From an uncultured Massilia sp. (GTDB taxonomy: Bacteria > Pseudomonadota > Gammaproteobacteria > Burkholderiales > Burkholderiaceae): 50,916 bases of DNA. Where the stretch lies: contig CAMPHU010000007.1 of assembly GCA_946886065.1 (NCBI GenBank), positions 1-50,916 on the forward strand, in the 5' to 3' direction. Of this stretch, positions 16,874 to 26,489 are shown piece by piece (within the stretch, counting starts at the first letter, position 1; every line of letters starts with the position of its first letter). A model generated the notes under the pieces. The model did not search any database, was not told the origin of the DNA, and saw nothing but the letters and a program-made list of their open reading frames with translations. The translations under genes and the position numbers were made by a program.

Positions 16874-17881
16874 ATGGACGCTCGACATTCAAGGCCTCGG
16901 CCACCGGTACCCTTGCCAACCGAATTCGCCATCGTGCTGCAACGCCTGCATGCCCTGGGCCTGAGCGCCTTGCGCATGTTGCCCAACCTCGTCATTGCGC
17001 TGCTCGTCTTCCTCCTGTTCCTGTTCATTGCCGCCTGGACGCGAAAGCTGGTGCAGCATCTCAACGCCGGCAAGCACGCCAACCTCGTCATGGTGCTTGG
17101 CCGGATGGCGCAATGGGGCGTCCGTCTATTGGGGCTGCTGCTGGCGCTGACCATCGCCTTTCCCACATTCACTCCCGGAAACCTGATCAGTGCGCTCGGG
17201 ATCACCGGGATCGCCATCGGCTTTGCCTTCAAGGATATCTTCGAAAACTTTTTGGCAGGAATTCTGATCCTGCTGACCGAACCTTTCCGGATCGGCGACC
17301 AGATCGTGTTCGGAGGCTTCGAGGGAACGATCGAACAGATCGAAACGCGCGCGACCAAGATGCGCACCTACGACGGCCGGCTGGTGGTGATTCCGAACTC
17401 CGACCTGTACAAAGGCACCTTCATCGTCAACACCGCCTACCCGGAACGGCGCATGCAGTACGACCTGGTGATCGGCAACGGGGACGATATCGTCGCGGCC
17501 AAGGGGGTGATCCTCGATACGATGCGAGCCTTGCCCGAGGTCGAGTCCGACCCTGCGCCGGATGTCCTGGTCGTGGCGTATGCCGACGCCGGCATCAAGC
17601 TCCGGATGCGCTGGTGGATCAAGCCGCCCCGGCGCGCCGATGCCCTCGATATCCAGGACAAGGTGCTCGAGGCCGTCAAGGTGGCGCTGACCGCGCACGG
17701 CGTCGACCTGCCCTTCCCGACCTATCAGGTGCTGCTGCACGACCAGACCGAAGCGACCGACGGCGACCGGCGCCGCCAGCGCGAAGGCTGGCCCGCCGGC
17801 AAAGGCGAGGTGCCGGCGCCCGCGGGCCTGGCGCGGGCGGTGCGGGATGTGCGCGCGCCGCAGCCGCCGCGGGATCCATGA
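16874..17881 (+). CDS. Mechanosensitive ion channel, MscS family
   Basis: 335 residues from ATG 16874. Hydrophobic segments lie at about 30-58 and 77-97, followed by the pore-lining third helix and beta-domain entry ALGITGIAIGFAFKDIFENFLAGILILLTEPFRIGD, which is the MscS signature. The segment GTIEQIETRATKMRTYDGRLVVIPNSDL follows, then the alpha/beta vestibule. The Gly/Ala spacing of the pore helix is preserved. The C-terminal 45 residues are polar and Arg/Pro-rich. Channels of this family open under membrane tension to release solutes on osmotic downshock. Divergent from the DUF421 gene, with no clear SD. Length (335) exceeds the 286 of E. coli MscS through the tail. Confidence 0.93.
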   Translation: MDARHSRPRPPVPLPTEFAIVLQRLHALGLSALRMLPNLVIALLVFLLFLFIAAWTRKLVQHLNAGKHANLVMVLGRMAQWGVRLLGLLLALTIAFPTFTPGNLISALGITGIAIGFAFKDIFENFLAGILILLTEPFRIGDQIVFGGFEGTIEQIETRATKMRTYDGRLVVIPNSDLYKGTFIVNTAYPERRMQYDLVIGNGDDIVAAKGVILDTMRALPEVESDPAPDVLVVAYADAGIKLRMRWWIKPPRRADALDIQDKVLEAVKVALTAHGVDLPFPTYQVLLHDQTEATDGDRRRQREGWPAGKGEVPAPAGLARAVRDVRAPQPPRDP

Positions 17882-17923
17882 GATCACCGGCCCGCCGCGC
17901 ACATGGCTTGCGCCGCATCGGGC

Positions 17924-17962
17924 AAAAGAAAAAAGGGTTGCATGCTATGCATGCAACCCTTT
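17924..17962 (-). terminator. Rho-independent terminator of tRNA-Thr (minus strand)
   Basis: A perfect 14-base stem (17949-17962 with 17932-17945) around a 3-base loop (ATA on the minus strand) is followed on that strand by TTTTTTCTTTT. It lies 18 bases beyond the 3' end of the tRNA. The same stem faces the convergent MscS gene and could act on its transcript too, although no T-run lies on that side. Confidence 0.88.
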
Positions 17963-17980
17963 GATCCTGCTACTGAATTC

Positions 17981-18056
17981 TGGTGCCGCTGACCGGAATC
18001 GAACTGGTGACCTTCGCATTACGAATGCGCTGCTCTACCGACTGAGCTACAGCGGC
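17981..18056 (-). tRNA. tRNA-Thr (anticodon CGT)
   Basis: 76 bases reading on the minus strand from 18056. Acceptor arms GCCGCTG and CAGCGGC pair perfectly, the discriminator is A and CCA is encoded (17981-17983). The D-arm is TAGCTCAGTCGGTAGAGCA. The anticodon loop TTCGTAA sits in a GCAT/ATGC stem, and the T-arm contains GGTTCGATTCC-like sequence (CAGTTCGATTCCGG). Anticodon CGT reads ACG codons. Confidence 0.96.
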
Positions 18057-18134
18057 GAAAACACCGTATTCTAGCAAATAACGCCACAAACTTGCTAGTG
18101 TGTATCGTAAGAGTGCAGCCTTATTGCGAAAATA

Positions 18135-19136
18135 TTATTGCGCGTGGTAGCCCGTGACCACCTCGACCTCTTCCTTCGACCCCAGGAAGACCGGCACGCG
18201 CTGATGCAGCTTGGCCGGCGGAATGTCCAGGATGCGGCCCTTGCCGTCGGTGGCGGCGCCGCCGGCCTGCTCGACGATCATCGCCATCGGGTTGGCTTCA
18301 TACATCAGGCGCAGCTTGCCCGGCGAGCCCGGGTCGCGCAGGTCGGCCGGGTACATGAAGACGCCGCCGCGGTTCAGGATGCGGTGCACGTCGGCCACCA
18401 TCGAGGCGATCCAGCGCATGTTGAAATCCTTGCCGCGCGGGCCGGTTTTGCCGGCCAGCAGCTCGTCGACGTAGCGCTGCACCGGCGGATGCCAATGGCG
18501 CTTGTTCGACATGTTGATCGCGAATTCCTTGGTGGCTTCCGGGATCTTCATGTTGCTCTCGGTTAGCACCCACGAACCCATCTCGCGGTCCAGGGTGAAG
18601 CAGTGCACGCCGTTGCCGGTGGTGAGGACCAGCATGGTCTGCGGGCCGTACACGGCATAGCCGGCCGCCACCTGGGCGGTGCCGGGCTGCAGGAAGTCCT
18701 GCTCGGTCGGTTCCGTCATGCCTTCCGGCGCCTTCAGCACCGAGAAGATGGTGCCGATCGACACGTTCACGTCGATATTCGACGAGCCGTCCAGCGGATC
18801 GAACAGCAGCAGGAATTCGCCCTTCGGATAGCGGCTCGGGATCTGGCGGATGGTTTCCATCTCTTCCGAGGCCATCGCGGCCAGGTGGCCGCCCCACTCG
18901 TTGGCTTCGAGCAGGATTTCGTTCGAGATCACGTCCAGCTTCTTCTGGACTTCGCCCTGGATGTTTTCCGTGTCGGCCGTGCCCAGGACTTCACCCAGCG
19001 CGCCTTTGCTGACCGAGTAGCTGATGCGCTTGCACGCACGCGCCACCACTTCGATCAGGAGGCGCAGCTCGGCGTTGATGTTCTGGTGGAGGCGCTGTTC
19101 CTCCACCAGGTATTGCGTAAGACTGACGCGTTTCAT
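18135..19136 (-). CDS. fbp: Class 1 fructose-1,6-bisphosphatase
   Basis: 333 residues from ATG 19136, preceded by AAAGGAAGTCC. The metal- and substrate-binding segment [14 protein letters not shown] is at residues 109-122, and EEM (91-93) supplies further metal ligands. [32 protein letters not shown] covers the C-terminal sugar-phosphate site. It hydrolyses fructose-1,6-bisphosphate to fructose-6-phosphate in gluconeogenesis. Length is typical (about 330). It sits 34 bases downstream of pepN on the same strand, so co-transcription is likely. The tRNA-Thr lies downstream in the same orientation. An in-frame extension to 19280 overlaps pepN and is rejected. Confidence 0.97.
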   Translation of the reverse strand: MKRVSLTQYLVEEQRLHQNINAELRLLIEVVARACKRISYSVSKGALGEVLGTADTENIQGEVQKKLDVISNEILLEANEWGGHLAAMASEEMETIRQIPSRYPKGEFLLLFDPLDGSSNIDVNVSIGTIFSVLKAPEGMTEPTEQDFLQPGTAQVAAGYAVYGPQTMLVLTTGNGVHCFTLDREMGSWVLTESNMKIPEATKEFAINMSNKRHWHPPVQRYVDELLAGKTGPRGKDFNMRWIASMVADVHRILNRGGVFMYPADLRDPGSPGKLRLMYEANPMAMIVEQAGGAATDGKGRILDIPPAKLHQRVPVFLGSKEEVEVVTGYHAQ

Positions 19137-19170
19137 GGACTTCCTTTGGTTGGATGGTAATTCGATTCTT

Positions 19171-21816
19171 TTAGTTGGCGAGGGCCTTGCTGACCACTTC
19201 GCGCACGTCGTTCGACAGCTCGGCCTGGCCGGCCACCTGCTGCAGCGCCGCCCGCATCTGGTGTTGCAGCTTGGGTGCATAGCGGCGCCAGCGGTCCATC
19301 GCGCGCGCCAGGCGGCTGGCGACCTGGGGGTTGAGCGCGTCGAGCGCGATCACCTGCTCGGCCCAGAACTGGTAGCCGCTGCCGTCCGGGGCGTGGAACT
19401 GCACCGGGTTGCTGGCGCAGAAGGCTGCCACCAGGCTGCGTGCGCGGTTCGGGTTGCGCAGGGTGAAGGCCGGATGGCGCATCAGCGCGCGCACCGCCGC
19501 CACGTCGGTGGTCGAGGCCGTGGCCTGCATCGTGAACCACTTGTCCACGACCAGGGCTTCGCCCTTGAACTCTTCGTAGAACACGTCCAGCGCATCGGCC
19601 GCTTCCGGCACGCGCGACTGGATCAGGGCGCTCAGCGCCGCGGCGCGGTCGGTCATGTTGTCGGCCGTGTCGAACTGGCGCTGGGCCAGCGCGATGCTCT
19701 CCGCGTCCGGCGCCGCGTTCAGGTAGGCCAGCGCCAGGTTCTTCAGCGCGCGCTTGCCGCTTGATGCCGCATCCGGGCTGTAGGGGCCCGGCGTCTGGTT
19801 GGCTTCGTATTGCTCGATGAGTTCGGCGCGCAGGCGCGTGCCGAGGTCGGCGCGCATGAACTGGCGCGCGGTGTGCACGGCCAGCGGATGGACCGTATCG
19901 AGCTGCTCCGAGATCATGGTTTCCGAAGGCAGCAGCAAGGCCTGCTCGCGGAAGGCCGGGTCCAGCGTCTCGTCGGCCAGCATCTTGCGCATGGCCTCGA
20001 CGAAGGTATCGTCCAGGTCCAGGCGGGGCGAGTGCCTGGCTTCGCCGGTCAGCTTGAGCAGGCGGCCCATGGCCAGGCGCTGGCCGGCTTCCCAGCGGTT
20101 GACCGGGTCGCTGTCGTGGCTGAACAGGTGCAGCAGCTCGCTGTCGCTGTAGCCGTTCTGCAGGATCACGGGCGCCGAGAAGCCGCGCAGCAGCGACGGC
20201 ACCGGCTGCTCGTTCACCCCGGTGAACACGAAGGTCTGTTCGGCCTGGGTCAGCTCCAGCACCGCCGTCGTGCCGTATTCCACGCCGTCGACGGTCAGCT
20301 GCATGTCGCGCCCCTGGGGGTCGAGCAGGCCGACGGCCACCGGGATATGGAAGGGCAGCTTGTCCGGCTGGCCCGGCGTCGGCGGGCAGGACTGGAACAG
20401 CTTGAGCGTATACGTGCCCGCCGCCTCGTCCCAGCGGGCTTCGAAGCGCAGCACCGGCGTACCCGCCTGGCTGTACCAGCGCTCGAACTGGACCAGGTTG
20501 CGGCCGTTGGCGTCGCCCATCGCGCGGCGGAAGTCGTCGCACTCCACGGCCTGGCCGTCATGGCGCTGGAAATACAGGTCCATGCCCTTGCGGAAGCCTT
20601 CGCGGCCCAGCAGGGTCTGGTACATGCGCACCACTTCGGCACCCTTCTCGTACACGGTGACCGTGTAGAAGTTGTTGATCTCCACGAAGGAGTCGGGGCG
20701 CACCGGGTGGGCCATCGGGCCCGCGTCTTCCGGGAACTGGGCCTGGCGCAGGGTGCGCACCTGGTCGATGCGGGTAACGGCGCGGCCGGTTTCGGTCCCG
20801 ATCATGTCGGCGGTGAATTCCTGGTCGCGGAACACCGTCAGGCCTTCCTTCAGCGACAGCTGGAACCAGTCGCGGCAGGTGACGCGGTTGCCGGTCCAGT
20901 TGTGGAAGTACTCGTGCGCCACCACCGCTTCGATGCCCTGGAAGTCGATGTCGGTCGCCACGCGCGGGTTGGCCAGCACGAACTTGGTGTTGAAGATGTT
21001 CAGGCCCTTGTTTTCCATCGCGCCCATGTTGAAGTCGCTGGTGGCGACGATCATGAAGCGGTCCAGGTCGAGCTCGAGGCCGTAGCGCTCCTCGTCCCAG
21101 CGGATGCTGTGCTTGAGCGACTGCATCGCATAGTCGGTCTTGTCGAGGTTGCCCTCTTCCACCCACACCTGCAGCAGGGCGTCGCGGCCGTCGGCCAGGC
21201 GGAAGGTTTCTTCCTGGCACACCAGCTGCGCCGCGACCAGGGCGAACAGGTAGGACGGCTTCTTGAACGGATCTTCCCACAGCGCGTAGTGGCGGCCGTC
21301 GTCGAGCTCGCCCTCTTCGATGAGGTTGCCGTTGGACAGCAGCACCGGGTAGCGCGCCTTGTCGGCGCGCAGCATCACGGTATAGGTCGCCATCACGTCC
21401 GGACGGTCCGGGAAGAAGGTGATGCGGCGGAAGCCTTCCGCTTCGCATTGGGTGAAGAAGTTTCCGTTAGAAACATACAGCCCGCTCAGCGTGGTGTTCT
21501 GCTCGGGCACGCAAACGGTCTCGATGTCGAGGGTGACCTCATCCGGCGCCTCGGGAATGACCAGGAGATTGTTGGCCAGGCGGTAGTCGCCCTTGCCGAG
21601 GGCCTTGCCATTCAGGCGCAGCGCCACCAGTTCAATGTCCTCCCCATGCAGCTCGATCGAGCGCTGGCTGCTGCCGGGATTGCGGCGCAGGGTCAGGCGG
21701 TTGGCGACGACGGTCCGGGCCGGATCGAGGTCAAAGCCGAGCTCGACAGTATCCACCAGGTAACTCGGCGGGGTATAGTCCTTCCGGTAAATGGTCTGAG
21801 GCGTATCGGTGCGCAT
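19171..21816 (-). CDS. pepN: Aminopeptidase N (M1 family)
   Basis: 881 residues, close to the 870 of E. coli PepN. The substrate exopeptidase motif GAMENKG is at residues 265-271. The zinc-binding [10 protein letters not shown] is at 301-310 with the third ligand Glu324 in [11 protein letters not shown]. The N-terminal beta domain (about 1-230) and the C-terminal helical Ig-like/ARM portion (about 440-881) complete the single-chain M1 fold. It is a cytoplasmic broad-specificity aminopeptidase that clips N-terminal residues from peptides. There is no signal peptide. It precedes fbp in a two-gene unit and is divergent from the DUF4136 lipoprotein gene. Confidence 0.97.
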   Translation of the reverse strand: MRTDTPQTIYRKDYTPPSYLVDTVELGFDLDPARTVVANRLTLRRNPGSSQRSIELHGEDIELVALRLNGKALGKGDYRLANNLLVIPEAPDEVTLDIETVCVPEQNTTLSGLYVSNGNFFTQCEAEGFRRITFFPDRPDVMATYTVMLRADKARYPVLLSNGNLIEEGELDDGRHYALWEDPFKKPSYLFALVAAQLVCQEETFRLADGRDALLQVWVEEGNLDKTDYAMQSLKHSIRWDEERYGLELDLDRFMIVATSDFNMGAMENKGLNIFNTKFVLANPRVATDIDFQGIEAVVAHEYFHNWTGNRVTCRDWFQLSLKEGLTVFRDQEFTADMIGTETGRAVTRIDQVRTLRQAQFPEDAGPMAHPVRPDSFVEINNFYTVTVYEKGAEVVRMYQTLLGREGFRKGMDLYFQRHDGQAVECDDFRRAMGDANGRNLVQFERWYSQAGTPVLRFEARWDEAAGTYTLKLFQSCPPTPGQPDKLPFHIPVAVGLLDPQGRDMQLTVDGVEYGTTAVLELTQAEQTFVFTGVNEQPVPSLLRGFSAPVILQNGYSDSELLHLFSHDSDPVNRWEAGQRLAMGRLLKLTGEARHSPRLDLDDTFVEAMRKMLADETLDPAFREQALLLPSETMISEQLDTVHPLAVHTARQFMRADLGTRLRAELIEQYEANQTPGPYSPDAASSGKRALKNLALAYLNAAPDAESIALAQRQFDTADNMTDRAAALSALIQSRVPEAADALDVFYEEFKGEALVVDKWFTMQATASTTDVAAVRALMRHPAFTLRNPNRARSLVAAFCASNPVQFHAPDGSGYQFWAEQVIALDALNPQVASRLARAMDRWRRYAPKLQHQMRAALQQVAGQAELSNDVREVVSKALAN

Positions 21817-21998
21817 AGGGAGTCCGCAAACACAGTGGATGAAGTGCTTATTCTACCAACAAGATTTTCACGTGCTTCATACGATTTCATGTATCGGAAT
21901 GTGCCGTGCGTAACTGGGTGTAAATTCTGCGCAATAAATATGGAACAAAGGCTAAGCTACATCATCGGGGAAAGACCGACCATACAAGGGAGAAAGCA

Positions 21999-22649
21999 AT
22001 GAAACGCCTGATCACGGTCGCCGCAGGAACGGCGCTGGCACTGCTGCTGGGAGGCTGCGCCACAACCTACCGCAGCGATGTCACGACCTTCCATCAATGG
22101 CCCGCCCAGATGGCAGACAAGAGTTACGTCTTTGAAGTTCCGCCGCAGCAGGACGACACGCTGGAATGGCGCAGCTACCAGGAACTGGTGCGCGGCGAGC
22201 TGGCGCGCCTGGGCTTCCGCGACGCCAACGGCGCCACGCCGGCCCTGACGGTGTCGATGCGTTTCACCACCACCGACATCCCGGTGCGGGTGCTGGAGCC
22301 GGTGATGTCGCCGTTCTACTCCCCGATGGTTCACCCGATGGGACGCTTCGGCTACCGCGGCTTCCACCGCCGCTACTGGGGCGGCTGGTACAGCCCGTTC
22401 TACGATCCGTTCTGGAGCCCGGCCTACCAGGTCTCGGTGGAGCACCAGTACCGGCGCGAGCTGCAGGTCTCGATCAAGCAGGCGAGCGATGCGCGCAGGC
22501 TGTTCGACGTCACGGTGCACAACACCAGCCGCGAGCTGTCGACGCCGCAGGTGATGCCGGCGCTGGTGAGGAGCGCGTTTGCGGATTTCCCGGGGCCGTC
22601 GGGCGCGGCGCGGCGGGTCGAGGTGACGCTGGACGAGAAGAAGGGCTGA
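21999..22649 (+). CDS. DUF4136 family lipoprotein
   Basis: 216 residues. The signal peptide ends in a lipobox, LLLGGCAT, with Cys20 as the lipidated residue. Asp at +2 is absent (Ala21), so outer-membrane sorting is expected. The DUF4136 pattern follows: FHQWPAQMADKSYVFEVPPQQDDTLEWRSYQELVRGELARLGF, then an aromatic, Gly/Tyr/Trp/His-rich middle (FYSPMVHPMGRFGYRGFHRRYWGGWYSPFYD). Function is unknown. It has a canonical terminator directly downstream and an RBS-like AAGGGAGAAAGCA before ATG. Monocistronic. Confidence 0.88.
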   Translation: MKRLITVAAGTALALLLGGCATTYRSDVTTFHQWPAQMADKSYVFEVPPQQDDTLEWRSYQELVRGELARLGFRDANGATPALTVSMRFTTTDIPVRVLEPVMSPFYSPMVHPMGRFGYRGFHRRYWGGWYSPFYDPFWSPAYQVSVEHQYRRELQVSIKQASDARRLFDVTVHNTSRELSTPQVMPALVRSAFADFPGPSGAARRVEVTLDEKKG

Positions 22650-22670
22650 TTCCGCAAAGGCGGATGGCAC

Positions 22671-22698
22671 AAGGCCGGGCAGATGCCCGGCCTTTTTT
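22671..22698 (+). terminator. Rho-independent terminator of the DUF4136 gene
   Basis: AAGGCCGGGC (22671-22680), loop AGAT, GCCCGGCCTT (22685-22694), with six T at 22693-22698. A perfect 10-base stem 21 bases after the stop codon. Confidence 0.92.
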
Positions 22699-22758
22699 AT
22701 CGATGTTCTCCGTGCTGCGCGAACAGAGCGGCATATCCGTCAATCCGCCCCCTTGAAC

Positions 22759-22790
22759 CGTCATTCCCGCGAAGGCGGGAACCCAAGTTC
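22759..22790 (+). repeat. Dispersed palindromic repeat, copy R1
   Basis: CGTCATTCCCGCGAAGGCGG followed by GAACCCAAGTTC. The core TTCCCGC-GAAG-GCGGGAA is a perfect 7-base inverted repeat. It belongs to a REP-like family of which four further copies occur in intergenic DNA of this window (22833-22861, 25533-25565, 28538-28568, 28623-28653). Confidence 0.85.
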
Positions 22791-22832
22791 GGTGGGCCGC
22801 CAACTACGCTCATTGCTAGCGGTATGCGTACA

Positions 22833-22861
22833 AACCTGGATCCCGGCCTTCGCGGGGACGG
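22833..22861 (-). repeat. Dispersed palindromic repeat, copy R2 (inverted, diverged)
   Basis: On the minus strand it reads CCGTCCCCGCGAAGGCCGGG then ATCCAGGTT, a diverged copy of R1 in the opposite orientation 42 bases away. R1 and R2 form an inverted pair downstream of the lipoprotein terminator. Confidence 0.7.
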
Positions 22862-22909
22862 CGGATAAGTAGCGGGTGGAAAGCCGCGACAGCGACTGGC
22901 GAACTCCGC

Positions 22910-23053
22910 TCAGCTGAACCACGCCTCCGACCCAAACGTGATCGCCACGATCATCAGGACCGCGGCCATCAGCACGAGCAGCAGCCTTCCGAACTTCGGC
23001 ACCCCATCGTCGCCCGACGGTGGCGGGCGGTTGTCTCCATTGGTATCCCTCAT
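22910..23053 (-). CDS. Small single-span membrane protein
   Basis: 47 residues, beginning MRDTNGDNRPPPSGDDGVPK, then one hydrophobic helix (about 24-40, LLLVLMAAVLMIVAITF) and ending GSEAWFS. Its ATG overlaps the TGA of the quinone oxidoreductase gene as ATGA, so it is probably translated by coupling; no separate SD is obvious. The longer frame upstream runs through the oxidoreductase in another frame and is rejected. Unknown function; last gene of the EamA-mgsA-oxidoreductase operon. Confidence 0.62.
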   Translation of the reverse strand: MRDTNGDNRPPPSGDDGVPKFGRLLLVLMAAVLMIVAITFGSEAWFS

Positions 23054-24027
23054 GGCAGCAGCACCGTCGAACCCGTCGTGCGGCGGCTCTCCAGCGCGCG
23101 GTGCGCCTCGGCGGCCTGCGCCAGCGGGAAGGTCTGGTTGACGTCGACCTTCAGCTTCCCGCTCTCCACCATCCCGAACAAGTCGGCCGCCATCGCCTCC
23201 AGCTCGGAACGGGTCGCCATGTAGGCGCCCAGGGTCGGCCGGGTCAGGTAGAGCGACCCGCGCTTGGCCAGCTCGCCCGGCGAGAACGGCTCCACCGCGC
23301 CGGACGAATTGCCGAAGCTGACCATCAGGCCGCGCGGCTTCAGGCAGTCGAGCGAACGGAAGAAGGTGTCCTTGCCCACCGAGTCGTACACCACCGGCAC
23401 GCCCGCGCCTTTGGTGATTTCGCGCACCCGCGCCACGATGTCTTCCTCGTTGTAGTTGATGACGTGCGCCGCCCCGTGCGCCAGCGCCAGTTCGCCCTTT
23501 TCCTTCGAGCCCACGGTGCCGATCAGGTTCACGCCCAATGCACGCGCCCACTGGCAGGCGATCAGCCCCACCCCGCCGGCGGCGGCATGGAACAGGATGG
23601 TCTGGCCGCTCATCAACGGATAGGTGCTGCGGAACAGGTATTGCACCGTCAGCCCCTGCAGCATCATGGCGGCGGCGGTCTCGAAGCCCACCGCATCCGG
23701 CAGCTTCACCAGCACGTGCGCAGGCATGGTGCGCAGCTCGGCATAGGCGCCGTTCGGGCCGCCCGCATAGGCGACGCGGTCGCCCGGCTGCACATGGGTC
23801 ACGCCCTCGCCCACCGCCTCGACCACGCCCGCGCCCTCCTGCCCCAGGCCGGCGGGCAGCGGCTGCGGATACAGGCCGGTGCGGAAATACACGTCGATGA
23901 AATTCAGGCCGACCGCGTGCTGGCGCACCAGCGCCTCGCCCGGCCCCGGCTGGCCTACTTCGACGTCGACATACTCCATTACTTCGGGACCGCCGTTGGC
24001 GGCGATCCGGATCGCTTTGGCGCGCAT
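23050..24027 (-). CDS. Quinone oxidoreductase / zinc-less MDR alcohol dehydrogenase
   Basis: 325 residues from ATG 24027, preceded by AAAAGGAGTCCCC. The GroES-like N-terminal half contains QHAVGLNFIDVYFRTGLYP and GLGQEGAGVVEAVGEGV. The Rossmann half has the nucleotide-binding AAAGGVGLIACQWARALG (about 152-169). Structural and catalytic zinc cysteines of classical alcohol dehydrogenases are absent, as in the NADPH:quinone reductase (QOR) group. Expected activity is NADPH-dependent one-electron reduction of quinones or reduction of enals. It follows methylglyoxal synthase by 16 bases, so a role in reactive-carbonyl handling is possible but unproven. Confidence 0.92.
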   Translation of the reverse strand: MRAKAIRIAANGGPEVMEYVDVEVGQPGPGEALVRQHAVGLNFIDVYFRTGLYPQPLPAGLGQEGAGVVEAVGEGVTHVQPGDRVAYAGGPNGAYAELRTMPAHVLVKLPDAVGFETAAAMMLQGLTVQYLFRSTYPLMSGQTILFHAAAGGVGLIACQWARALGVNLIGTVGSKEKGELALAHGAAHVINYNEEDIVARVREITKGAGVPVVYDSVGKDTFFRSLDCLKPRGLMVSFGNSSGAVEPFSPGELAKRGSLYLTRPTLGAYMATRSELEAMAADLFGMVESGKLKVDVNQTFPLAQAAEAHRALESRRTTGSTVLLP

Positions 24028-24043
24028 GGGGACTCCTTTTGCT

Positions 24044-24439
24044 TTACTTGGCGAATGCGGCCCGCAGCTGCGACAGCACCAGGTGCGCGGTCGAGACATT
24101 GGTCGCGCAGGCGATGTTGTGCACGTCGCAGGCGCGGACCAGGGCGTTGATGTCGGGTTCGTGCGGCTGCGGCGTCATCGGGTCGCGCAGGAAGACCACG
24201 CAGTCGATCTGGCCGTTCACCAGCTGGGCGCCGATCTGCAGGTCGCCGCCGACCGGGCCGGAATGCATGCGTTCGACGTTCAGGCCGAGCTCATTGATCA
24301 GGCGCCCGCCGGTGGTCCCGGTGGCCGACAGGATGCAGGCCTGCAGGAACTCGCGGTACTCGCCCGCGAGCTTGATCATGTCGTCTTTTTTCTTGTCGTG
24401 CGCGATGAGCGCGATACGTGGCTGGGTCGGTTTGGTCAT
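24044..24439 (-). CDS. mgsA: Methylglyoxal synthase
   Basis: 131 residues. It converts dihydroxyacetone phosphate to methylglyoxal and phosphate, a glycolytic bypass that releases phosphate. Residues equivalent to the E. coli catalytic set are present with an offset of five: His14 ([11 protein letters not shown]), Asp66 ([10 protein letters not shown]), Asp86 (FLRDPM) and His93 (QPHEPD). TGTTGG (40-45) binds phosphate. Length is a little shorter than E. coli MgsA (152). Its ATG overlaps the EamA gene stop (ATGA), so expression is coupled to that transporter. Confidence 0.95.
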   Translation of the reverse strand: MTKPTQPRIALIAHDKKKDDMIKLAGEYREFLQACILSATGTTGGRLINELGLNVERMHSGPVGGDLQIGAQLVNGQIDCVVFLRDPMTPQPHEPDINALVRACDVHNIACATNVSTAHLVLSQLRAAFAK

Positions 24440-25356
24440 TTTTTGAGCGACAGAAGATAAATCCCCACAAGCACAAGCCCGGTGCCGGCCAGCTGCACCG
24501 CCGTGATTGGCTCCCCGAGGATGAGGGCGCCGAGGAACAGCGTCGACACCGGCCCGATCATGCCTGCCTGCGAGGCGGTCGCGGCGCCGATGCGCTGTAC
24601 CGCGGCCATGGTCATAAATACGGGGAAGATCGTACAGAATACTCCATTCACGAGCGAGAGCCAGTAAACCGGCGCCGGCTGGATCAGCATGCCTGGCGGA
24701 TGCACCAGGAAGAACTGCAGGAGGCAGGCTGCGCTCGACACGCACATTGCGTAGGCCACCAGGCGCAGCGAGCCGATGCGGCGCACCATCTCGCCCGAGC
24801 CCAGCAGGTAGGCCGCGTAGGCGACCGCCGAGCCCAGCACGAACAGCGAACCGATCATGGTGCTGCCGGCGCCCCCTCCCAGGTCGTGCACGAACACCAG
24901 CACGATGCCGCAATACGCCAGCCCCAGGGCGCCCCACTCGACCGGCTTGACGCGCCGCTTGAAGAACACCGCATTGATGACCAGGACAAAGGTCGGCGTC
25001 AGGAACAGGATCAGGCGCTCCAGCCCCACCGAGATGTGCTGCAGCCCGAGAAAGTCGAGGTAGCTCGACAGGTAGTAGCCGACCAGGCCCAGCCCGGCGA
25101 TGCGCCAGCGGTCCGAGGGGGTGAGGGGCGGCCCGGCGCGCATCTGCCAGACCGCCACCGCGGCAAACACCGGCAGCGAAAACAGCATTCTGAACGCGAT
25201 CAAAGTAACGGCATCGATGTGGTACCGGTACAGCAGTTTTGCGACCACTGCCTTCGTCGAAAACAAGACGGCGCCGGCGATCGCGATCGAGAGGCCGGCG
25301 ACGAAGGCGGAGCGTGGTAAAGGAGATGCAGGATTGGCGGCGAGGCTTTTGTTCAT
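24436..25356 (-). CDS. EamA family (drug/metabolite) transporter
   Basis: 306 residues from ATG 25356, with ten hydrophobic segments forming two EamA repeats (about 19-150 and 165-300). Typical features are [26 protein letters not shown] in the first repeat and [27 protein letters not shown] in the second. Members export small metabolites or amino acids from the inner membrane. The substrate is unknown. It is the first gene of an overlapping operon with mgsA, so export of a central metabolite linked to triose phosphate is conceivable. An in-frame extension to 25761 runs into repeat DNA and is rejected. Confidence 0.9.
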   Translation of the reverse strand: MNKSLAANPASPLPRSAFVAGLSIAIAGAVLFSTKAVVAKLLYRYHIDAVTLIAFRMLFSLPVFAAVAVWQMRAGPPLTPSDRWRIAGLGLVGYYLSSYLDFLGLQHISVGLERLILFLTPTFVLVINAVFFKRRVKPVEWGALGLAYCGIVLVFVHDLGGGAGSTMIGSLFVLGSAVAYAAYLLGSGEMVRRIGSLRLVAYAMCVSSAACLLQFFLVHPPGMLIQPAPVYWLSLVNGVFCTIFPVFMTMAAVQRIGAATASQAGMIGPVSTLFLGALILGEPITAVQLAGTGLVLVGIYLLSLKK

Positions 25357-25532
25357 CCGTCGATTGTAGAACGCCTGGACCGGTTTCGCTGACGGGCCCG
25401 CCGAACGCCGGTGCGGTCCCGCGGTCGAACAGAACACATCAACGACAGGGGAACCCAATGCCGGCCGCCTTTCCACCCGCGTTTGCAGGCGCACGCAGGC
25501 CGCTGCGCGACCTCGCACCACCCGCTCCCGCA

Positions 25533-25565
25533 CCGTCCCCCCCGCGAAGGCGGGGGCCCAGGTTC
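25533..25565 (+). repeat. Dispersed palindromic repeat, copy R3
   Basis: CCGTCCCCCCCGCGAAGGCG, then GGGGCCCAGGTTCG: a C/G-richer version of the R1 repeat, with core CCCCCGC-GAAG-GCGGGGG. A single copy in the intergenic stretch between the EamA and DUF2182 genes. The remainder of 25357-25600 shows no gene. Confidence 0.75.
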
Positions 25566-25600
25566 GCCCGCACACCGATGGCGCATCAAGGAGCCCCACG

Positions 25601-26386
25601 ATGAACCTGATCGAAACCGGAAGCCACGCCCCCACCGACCGCCAGGTGCGCCTTGGCCTGGCCTGGCTGACCCTGGTCGCCATCCTGTGCTGGCTGGTGC
25701 TCCTGGTCAGCGCCCTGTCCACGGGCGCCGGCCCCGCCGCCGCCCCGCCCCTCCAGAACAATCCGGAGCCGGCGCCCTATGGCGCCGGCCAGCTGGCGCT
25801 GGCCTTCGCCCTCTGGGCCGGCATGGCCGCCGCCGTCATGCTGCCGCTGGCGGTCCGTCCCACCTTGCTGGTCGCGCGGGCCGCGCGCTGGCACGGCGCC
25901 CCCTTGCCGCGCCTGCGCACGGCGCTGTTCGTCCTCGGCCACCTGATCCCCTGCGCCCTGTTCGCACTCCTGGGAGGTTTGATGCAGTGGACCCTGCACG
26001 ACGCCGGCATGCTCGACGAATCGATGGCGGTGCGCTACCCGGCGGCCCTCGGCCTGGCGCTGGTGGCGGCCGGCATCTACCAGTGGCTGCCGGCCAAGCA
26101 CGCCTGCCTGGAGCACTGCCGCGCCCCGCTGCCTGGCCTCCTGGCCGGCTGGCGCGACGACACCTGGAGCGTCCTGTGCCGCGGCGTCGGCCACTCCCGC
26201 ACCTGCATGGGCAGCATCTGGCTCCTGATGCTGCTGCCGCTGGCGTCCGGACCGCTCCACCCGGCCCCGGTCGCCGCCCTGCTGGTGCTCGCGCCGGCCG
26301 AAATCAAGCTGGCAGGAGGCCACTGGATCGCCTGCCTGGGCGGGCTGGCCCTCCTGGCCTGGGGAACCCGTTTGTTGTTTCCATAA
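25601..26386 (+). CDS. DUF2182 family membrane protein
   Basis: 261 residues with six to seven hydrophobic segments. Family markers are [19 protein letters not shown] (about 69-88), [21 protein letters not shown] (around 150-170) and [18 protein letters not shown] (about 190-210), which supply the conserved Cys residues. DUF2182 proteins are annotated as predicted metal-binding membrane proteins and function is not established. ATG is preceded by AAGGAGCCCCACG. It is divergent from the EamA operon and stands alone. Confidence 0.88.
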   Translation: MNLIETGSHAPTDRQVRLGLAWLTLVAILCWLVLLVSALSTGAGPAAAPPLQNNPEPAPYGAGQLALAFALWAGMAAAVMLPLAVRPTLLVARAARWHGAPLPRLRTALFVLGHLIPCALFALLGGLMQWTLHDAGMLDESMAVRYPAALGLALVAAGIYQWLPAKHACLEHCRAPLPGLLAGWRDDTWSVLCRGVGHSRTCMGSIWLLMLLPLASGPLHPAPVAALLVLAPAEIKLAGGHWIACLGGLALLAWGTRLLFP

Positions 26387-26447
26387 GTCAGACCCGGCGA
26401 TTTTGCAAGAGGGGCCTATGTTAGAATGTCGGCCACTCTTGCATTCC

Positions 26448-26467
26448 GGGAGGGCGGTGGCCCTCCC
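26448..26467 (+). other. GC-rich hairpin in the yebC leader
   Basis: GGGAGGG (26448-26454), loop CGGTGG, CCCTCCC (26461-26467): a perfect 7-base stem 22 bases before the yebC start. TTCTCG follows, not a clean T-run. It may be a weak attenuator or a chance GC-rich stem. Confidence 0.35.
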
Positions 26468-26489
26468 TTCTCGTCTAAGGATTCTCGAC

